Shown here: piece after piece, positions 6,255 through 9,497 of the stretch
Layout: every line of letters starts with the position of its first letter
How positions within the stretch are numbered: position 1 is the first letter of the stretch
Source of the DNA: Tissierellales bacterium
GTDB lineage: Bacteria > Bacillota > Clostridia > Tissierellales > JASKZW01
Direction of reading: 5' to 3'
DNA length: 9,497 nt
Assembly: GCA_030152145.1 (NCBI GenBank)
Contig: JASLIL010000006.1
Span: 1-9,497, forward strand
The notes under the pieces: model-generated
Databases searched by the model: none
Told to the model about the DNA's origin: nothing
The model's input: only the letters and a program-made list of their open reading frames with translations
Position numbers and translations under genes: made by a program

Positions 6255-7478
6255 AAGAAAAATATTCTTTACCTAGTATTGGTTCTGGTTTTATTATTAG
6301 GGGTAGAGGCCAATGCTGCTGGTATAAAGTTAATTGTTAATGATGTCTATCTACAGGAGTATCCCCTAGTTGAGAACTCAAGGGTGCTATTACCTTTTAG
6401 GACTGTATTTAACTCTTTGGGAATAGATGATATTGAATGGGATGGAGCTAGTAGAACTGTTAGGGCAGCTAATAAGGATAGAAAGCTGGAGCTTACTATA
6501 GATAAGAAGAAGGCCTTGGTAGATGGCCAGGAGATAGAGATGGATCAGCCAGCTATAATTGTAGAGGGAAGGACTATGGTGCCAACTAGATTTGTAGCAG
6601 AGGTATTCGGTATTCCTGTAGATTGGGATCCTGCTACTAGGTCAGTTTTAATAAACTCAGCTAAGCCTAAAAATAGTCCTAAACAGAAAATGCCAGGACC
6701 TATGCCTCAGACCTCTATAGATAGAAAGCATTACTACAAGAGTTTTGGTGAGAACTTCCCTGGCCTAGATGAAAAGTATAATGGTAGAAGTGTTTTGGTT
6801 GAAAAGGACATCTACACTAAAGAGGAAAGAATTATGACTGAATGCCTAGATGAAAACAGAAATATCTGGATGATAGTAGCCCATGTAGATGATACTATAT
6901 GGTATGTGGAGGAAGTGGGCAGGGACCATAATGGATTTGGACAGAGTAACTTGGTTGTATACAATCCTAAGACAGGGGAGACTAGGAAGAAGGAGTTAGA
7001 TGGGCTGGAACTTGTAAAGGATCCTGCTTTAAAGAGTGTTAAGAAGGGCCTTGATAAGTATAAGAAGAAAATTGGTAAAAACGCTAGGGTAGAATACCTG
7101 ATTAGTGGATCTTCCTTGGCCCATACAGAGGACTATGTTTACATGGAATTTTTACTTAACTATACAGTTCTAAGTAAGCCGGAGGATTCTGAATATCTTG
7201 ATGCTTGGGCTACGGCCAGGGTTAGGAAAAGCGATCTTCATATCGACTTTATAGGACCCTATAAGGCAAACACAATTGATTCAATAGAACTAGACACCCC
7301 CTATGAATATTTAGGCTTTCTCCATATAGATGAGGACTATTACTATATGTACGAATCTTCAAAAGACAAAACCTATAGATTGGCCCATAATTCCTATAAA
7401 AGAGAAGAACTTAAGGGCCTGGGAGATAAGCCAAGGAAAATGTATGAAAGAGAAACTATAGAATCACATCCAAAATAG
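6249..7478 (+). CDS. Secreted protein with N-terminal stalk domain and unknown C-terminal region
   Basis: A 409-residue protein. Residues 1-23 are a signal peptide (MKKK, a Leu/Val core, ANA before the cut). Residues about 26-137 are a stalk domain (PF07833) with VLLPFRTVF, DDIEWD, MVPTRFV and VDWDPATRSVLINS; it resembles the C-terminal domain of the 1877 gene most closely. Residues 139-156 are a Pro/Lys-rich linker. Residues about 157-409 match nothing I recognise. They are rich in charged and aromatic residues, contain probable beta segments (NIWMIVAHVDDTIWYVEEV, TYRLAHNS) and a Lys-rich helix near 265-280, and have no visible catalytic motif or cysteine pair apart from a lone Cys. It should be released or attached to the wall through the stalk domain. 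It lies after a hairpin at the end of the zinc-ribbon/TcaA-like cluster and is closed by a strong terminator, so it is plausibly the last gene of that operon. Confidence 0.85.
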   Translation: MKKKNILYLVLVLVLLLGVEANAAGIKLIVNDVYLQEYPLVENSRVLLPFRTVFNSLGIDDIEWDGASRTVRAANKDRKLELTIDKKKALVDGQEIEMDQPAIIVEGRTMVPTRFVAEVFGIPVDWDPATRSVLINSAKPKNSPKQKMPGPMPQTSIDRKHYYKSFGENFPGLDEKYNGRSVLVEKDIYTKEERIMTECLDENRNIWMIVAHVDDTIWYVEEVGRDHNGFGQSNLVVYNPKTGETRKKELDGLELVKDPALKSVKKGLDKYKKKIGKNARVEYLISGSSLAHTEDYVYMEFLLNYTVLSKPEDSEYLDAWATARVRKSDLHIDFIGPYKANTIDSIELDTPYEYLGFLHIDEDYYYMYESSKDKTYRLAHNSYKREELKGLGDKPRKMYERETIESHPK

Positions 7479-7490
7479 AATAAAGTGCAG

Positions 7491-7521
7491 AAGAGCTTCT
7501 GGGATTTCCAGAAGCTTTTTT
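7491..7521 (+). terminator. Strong Rho-independent terminator after the 6249 gene
   Basis: AGCTTCTGG (7494-7502) pairs perfectly with CCAGAAGCT (7508-7516) around the loop GATTT, extended by A-U and G-U pairs to 7491, with six T at 7516-7521. CAGAAG also occurs at 7488-7493 and could pair with CTTCTG (7496-7501) in a smaller competing hairpin. Confidence 0.92.
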
Positions 7522-7588
7522 ATTTGTAAATTAAAGGTAATAATTATACAAATAAGTTTAAATAATGCATTTCAATCTAATGAATAAG

Positions 7589-7616
7589 TAAGCCATCCTA
7601 ATTTAAGGATGGCTTA
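7589..7616. repeat. 11-bp perfect hairpin without a T tail
   Basis: TAAGCCATCCT (7589-7599) is the exact reverse complement of AGGATGGCTTA (7606-7616), with the loop AATTTA. Neither strand has a following T run, so it is not a typical terminator. It could be a backup terminator, an RNA processing site or a regulator binding site. Confidence 0.7.
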
Positions 7617-7767
7617 TATGCTATACTATTAATAATGTAGCAATACAAATGTATATACAAACTTTAAATACAAAATTATAAATATACTTTATACCAAATA
7701 AACTAACTATTTTGATAAAGGGGAGATGTGTGGAAGTAAAAATAGTAGTAGGGGATATTATCTAATT

Positions 7768-7774
7768 AAGGGGG
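7768..7774 (+). promoter_or_regulatory. Ribosome binding site of the SLH protein gene
   Basis: AAGGGGG at 7768-7774 lies eight bases before the ATG at 7783. That ATG is followed by a normal signal peptide, and the frame stays open to the window end. Confidence 0.75.
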
Positions 7775-7782
7775 ATTAGACA

Positions 7783-9497
7783 ATGGATGGTAAAAAGTTA
7801 ACGTCGACCATATTAGCTTCTGCAATTATAGGAAGCTCAGTACAGTCATTTTCATACGGTGAATTTGTTGATATGCCAAGTAACTGGGCTAAACCTGGTA
7901 TTGAGAATGCTATAAAAAATGGTTTATTAAAGGGAATGGATGGTAAGATCAATCCAAACGGAGTTCTGACTAGAGCTCAAATGGCAACTGTAGTAAATAG
8001 GATGTTAGGATTAAAGGAAAAGGCAGACTTAAGTAATTATAAGGATATGGATAGTTCCAAGTGGTACTATAGCGAGATATCTAAATCTGTTGCCGCAGGA
8101 ATATTTCAAGGAAGCAATAATGAGATGAATCCTGACAAGGCAATAACTAGGGAGGAAGCTTTTCTAGTTATAGCTAGGGTTATGGATGTATCTAAGGGCG
8201 AGAAGCCAAAAAAGAACATATCAGACTATGATGAGATATCAACTTGGTCTAGAAATGCTATAAATGCTTTGGTTGATTTAGGATATATTAAAGGAAATGA
8301 AAAGGATGAAATCAAGCCAAAGGCAAATATAACTAGAGCAGAATTTGCTACGGTACTTAACAGCATTGCAGATGAATATGTGCAAGAGCCAGGTTTAGTT
8401 AAGGGGAAAACTATAAATGGAAACTTATTTATAAACTCTAAGGATGTTAACTTGGAGGATTTGAAGATTAAGGGAGACTTGATCCTAGCAGAAGGTGTAA
8501 GTCTAGCTGAGATGAATCTTTCATCAGTTAGAGTTGAGGGAAGAATCCTTGTTAGATCAGCTAGGAGATTGGGAATAAAAGAAAGTCAATCAGATATTAT
8601 AAGGGTTTTAGAAAAAGTAGAAGGCCTAATAATAGATATAGATAAGGACTCCAGCGTAATGGAGCTAGTAACTGACTCTAAAGTTAAGTTAATAGGTGAA
8701 GGAAAGCTTGAAAAAGCAGTATTTAACAAAGGATCTAAAGATTCAACTATAGAGCTATCTACTGTAAAAGTAGAGCTTGGAGAAGGTGTTACTATAATCG
8801 ATGCTAAGGGAAAAGAAATAGACATTGATTCTATTGTTAATAGAAAAGAAAAACCAGAGGAGAAGCCAGAGGAGAAGCCAGAGGAGAAGCCAGAGGAAAA
8901 ACCAGAGGAGAAGCCAGAGGAAAAACCAGAGGAGAAGCCAGAGGAGAAACCAGAGGAGAAGCCAGAGGAAAAACCAGAGGAAAAACCATTGGAAGATAAG
9001 ATATTAGAAGCATTGGATAAACTTAATAAAGATTTAGATAAGCTAGAAAGTATGAATGATGATTTAAAAGAGCAACTTGGTGAAAAAACGACTAATGGTG
9101 TAGCTGGGAACAGAGCTTCTGCTGGTAGTAGAAACATTGATTCATTAAATCAAATAGAATTAATTGAAAAAAAAATTAAAAATTTAAGCAATCAGCTTGA
9201 GAATATTAAAGATAGTATGGTTTTACTAAATGAGTCTATAATGGAACTAAATAATCAGGAAATTATAGATGCTTTTAATCCAATCAAATCTAGATTTGAG
9301 AGTTTGAATATAGATGTAAAAAATACAATAGAGGAAGCTCTAAAGTTAACAGAAGCAGCAAATAAATTTAAAGAAGACAATAAAGAAGTATTGGCTTTAA
9401 CAGAAGAAACAGTAAAATTAGAAAATAAGGAAGCTGTGGAAAAAGCTTTAAGAGAATATGAGGCTTTAGATGATGGAGTACAAAAACTTCTAACAGA
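7783..9497 (+). CDS. SLH-domain surface protein with PEEK repeats and coiled coils (3' end outside window)
   Basis: The frame runs from ATG 7783 without a stop to the window edge, giving at least 571 residues. Residues 1-25 look like a signal peptide (MDGKKL, then a modest hydrophobic core). Three SLH repeats follow, near 27-72, 86-132 and 147-197, each with its family motif: TRAQ at 63-66, TREE at 122-125 and TRAE at 184-187. SLH triplets bind pyruvylated secondary wall polymer and anchor proteins to the wall. Residues about 208-350 are a beta-rich region of short alternating strands (GNLFIN, LKIKGDLILAEGV, VRVEGRILV) that suggests a beta-helix-like fold. Residues 358-402 are eleven PEEK units. 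From about 403 onward the chain is Glu/Lys/Leu-rich and coiled-coil-like, broken by a Gly/Ser/Asn linker at 428-448. The last visible residues (REYEALDDGVQKLLT) resemble the helical repeats of other Gram-positive surface proteins. It is separated from the preceding gene by a terminator, so it is probably transcribed alone. Its role may be as a structural or adhesive layer protein. Confidence 0.9.
   Translation, partial: MDGKKLTSTILASAIIGSSVQSFSYGEFVDMPSNWAKPGIENAIKNGLLKGMDGKINPNGVLTRAQMATVVNRMLGLKEKADLSNYKDMDSSKWYYSEISKSVAAGIFQGSNNEMNPDKAITREEAFLVIARVMDVSKGEKPKKNISDYDEISTWSRNAINALVDLGYIKGNEKDEIKPKANITRAEFATVLNSIADEYVQEPGLVKGKTINGNLFINSKDVNLEDLKIKGDLILAEGVSLAEMNLSSVRVEGRILVRSARRLGIKESQSDIIRVLEKVEGLIIDIDKDSSVMELVTDSKVKLIGEGKLEKAVFNKGSKDSTIELSTVKVELGEGVTIIDAKGKEIDIDSIVNRKEKPEEKPEEKPEEKPEEKPEEKPEEKPEEKPEEKPEEKPEEKPEEKPLEDKILEALDKLNKDLDKLESMNDDLKEQLGEKTTNGVAGNRASAGSRNIDSLNQIELIEKKIKNLSNQLENIKDSMVLLNESIMELNNQEIIDAFNPIKSRFESLNIDVKNTIEEALKLTEAANKFKEDNKEVLALTEETVKLENKEAVEKALREYEALDDGVQKLLT
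8854..8985 (+). repeat. Eleven tandem 12-bp units encoding PEEK
   Basis: Eleven in-frame units begin with CCA GAG and encode Pro-Glu-Glu-Lys, followed by one more CCA. Three synonymous unit types occur: GAG GAG AAG (A), GAG GAA AAA (B) and GAG GAG AAA (C), in the order A A A B A B A C A B B. The A-B alternation implies that 24-base blocks have been copied. The protein segment is an extended, charged, proline-spaced spacer between the beta-rich region and the coiled coils. Confidence 0.95.

Larger units (their letters stand above)
7522..7782. other. AT-rich non-coding region upstream of the SLH protein gene
   Basis: About 260 bases with no credible gene. It contains one strong hairpin (7589-7616) and then a very AT-rich tract (about 7617-7715) full of TATA-like words. 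A poor promoter candidate is TATACA at 7654-7659, a 17-base spacer and TATAAA at 7677-7682; I cannot choose among this and similar words. The last 65 bases are richer in G and A and hold the ribosome site. If the promoter lies in the AT-rich tract, the SLH gene has an mRNA leader of roughly 90 bases or more. Confidence 0.5.

Noticed and set aside
7726..7779. Possible 17-codon leader peptide before the SLH gene, and a GTG-initiated 11-codon frame at 7730
   Set aside because: The ATG at 7726 directly abuts its G-rich site, leaving no usable spacing. The GTG frame is too short to judge, and neither contains a codon run typical of attenuation.
8854..8988. Direct repeats as a possible CRISPR array
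   Set aside because: The 12-base units are contiguous without spacers and encode an in-frame peptide repeat.
8825..9007. 60-codon plus-strand frame rich in QRRS/QRKN repeats
   Set aside because: It is an out-of-frame reading of the PEEK tract, with no ribosome site and no sequence beyond the repeat.
8586..9137. 183-codon minus-strand open frame with SGFS repeats
   Set aside because: The repeats are the reverse reading of the PEEK-coding units within the SLH protein gene.

Overview
The window reads as chromosome of a low-GC Gram-positive anaerobe. Every supported gene lies on the + strand, the strand carries far more G than C, arginine is almost always AGG or AGA, and Shine-Dalgarno sites are strong. 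Several proteins carry the copper-amine-oxidase-N-like stalk domain and one carries three SLH repeats. This set is typical of Clostridia and Tissierellia (for example Peptoniphilaceae); the family-level placement is inference, not shown by the sequence.

Layout. Positions 2-415 hold the 3' end of a secreted transglutaminase-like gene, closed by a terminator. A well-formed promoter (497-525) then drives 611-1795, a complete paralogue with signal peptide, stalk domain and Cys-His-Asp transglutaminase-like domain, followed by its own terminator. Next is 1877-3022, a secreted protein with an unrecognised N-terminal region and a C-terminal stalk domain. A compact cluster follows: 3136-3513 (coiled coil plus two zinc ribbons), 3525-4901 (two N-terminal zinc ribbons, one missing a cysteine, then about eight membrane helices) and 4888-6192 (one membrane helix plus an ectodomain resembling TcaA of Staphylococcus and YvbJ of Bacillus). 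After a hairpin comes 6249-7478 (signal peptide, stalk domain, unknown C-terminal region) and a strong terminator. A 304-base intergenic region precedes 7783 to the window end, a long SLH-anchored surface protein with a beta-rich region, a PEEK repeat tract and coiled coils, truncated by the window edge.

How the genes fit together. Almost everything encoded is secreted, wall-anchored or membrane-embedded, so this is a cell-envelope locus. The most unusual part is 3136-6192. In TcaA/YvbJ proteins a cytoplasmic zinc ribbon, one membrane helix and the ectodomain normally form one chain. Here the TcaA-like chain has no zinc ribbon, and the two tightly linked upstream genes supply zinc ribbons. 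I infer a membrane complex with a cytoplasmic zinc-ribbon part and an external envelope-facing part, made together with secreted stalk-domain proteins. No function in this window is experimentally established by anything I can see.
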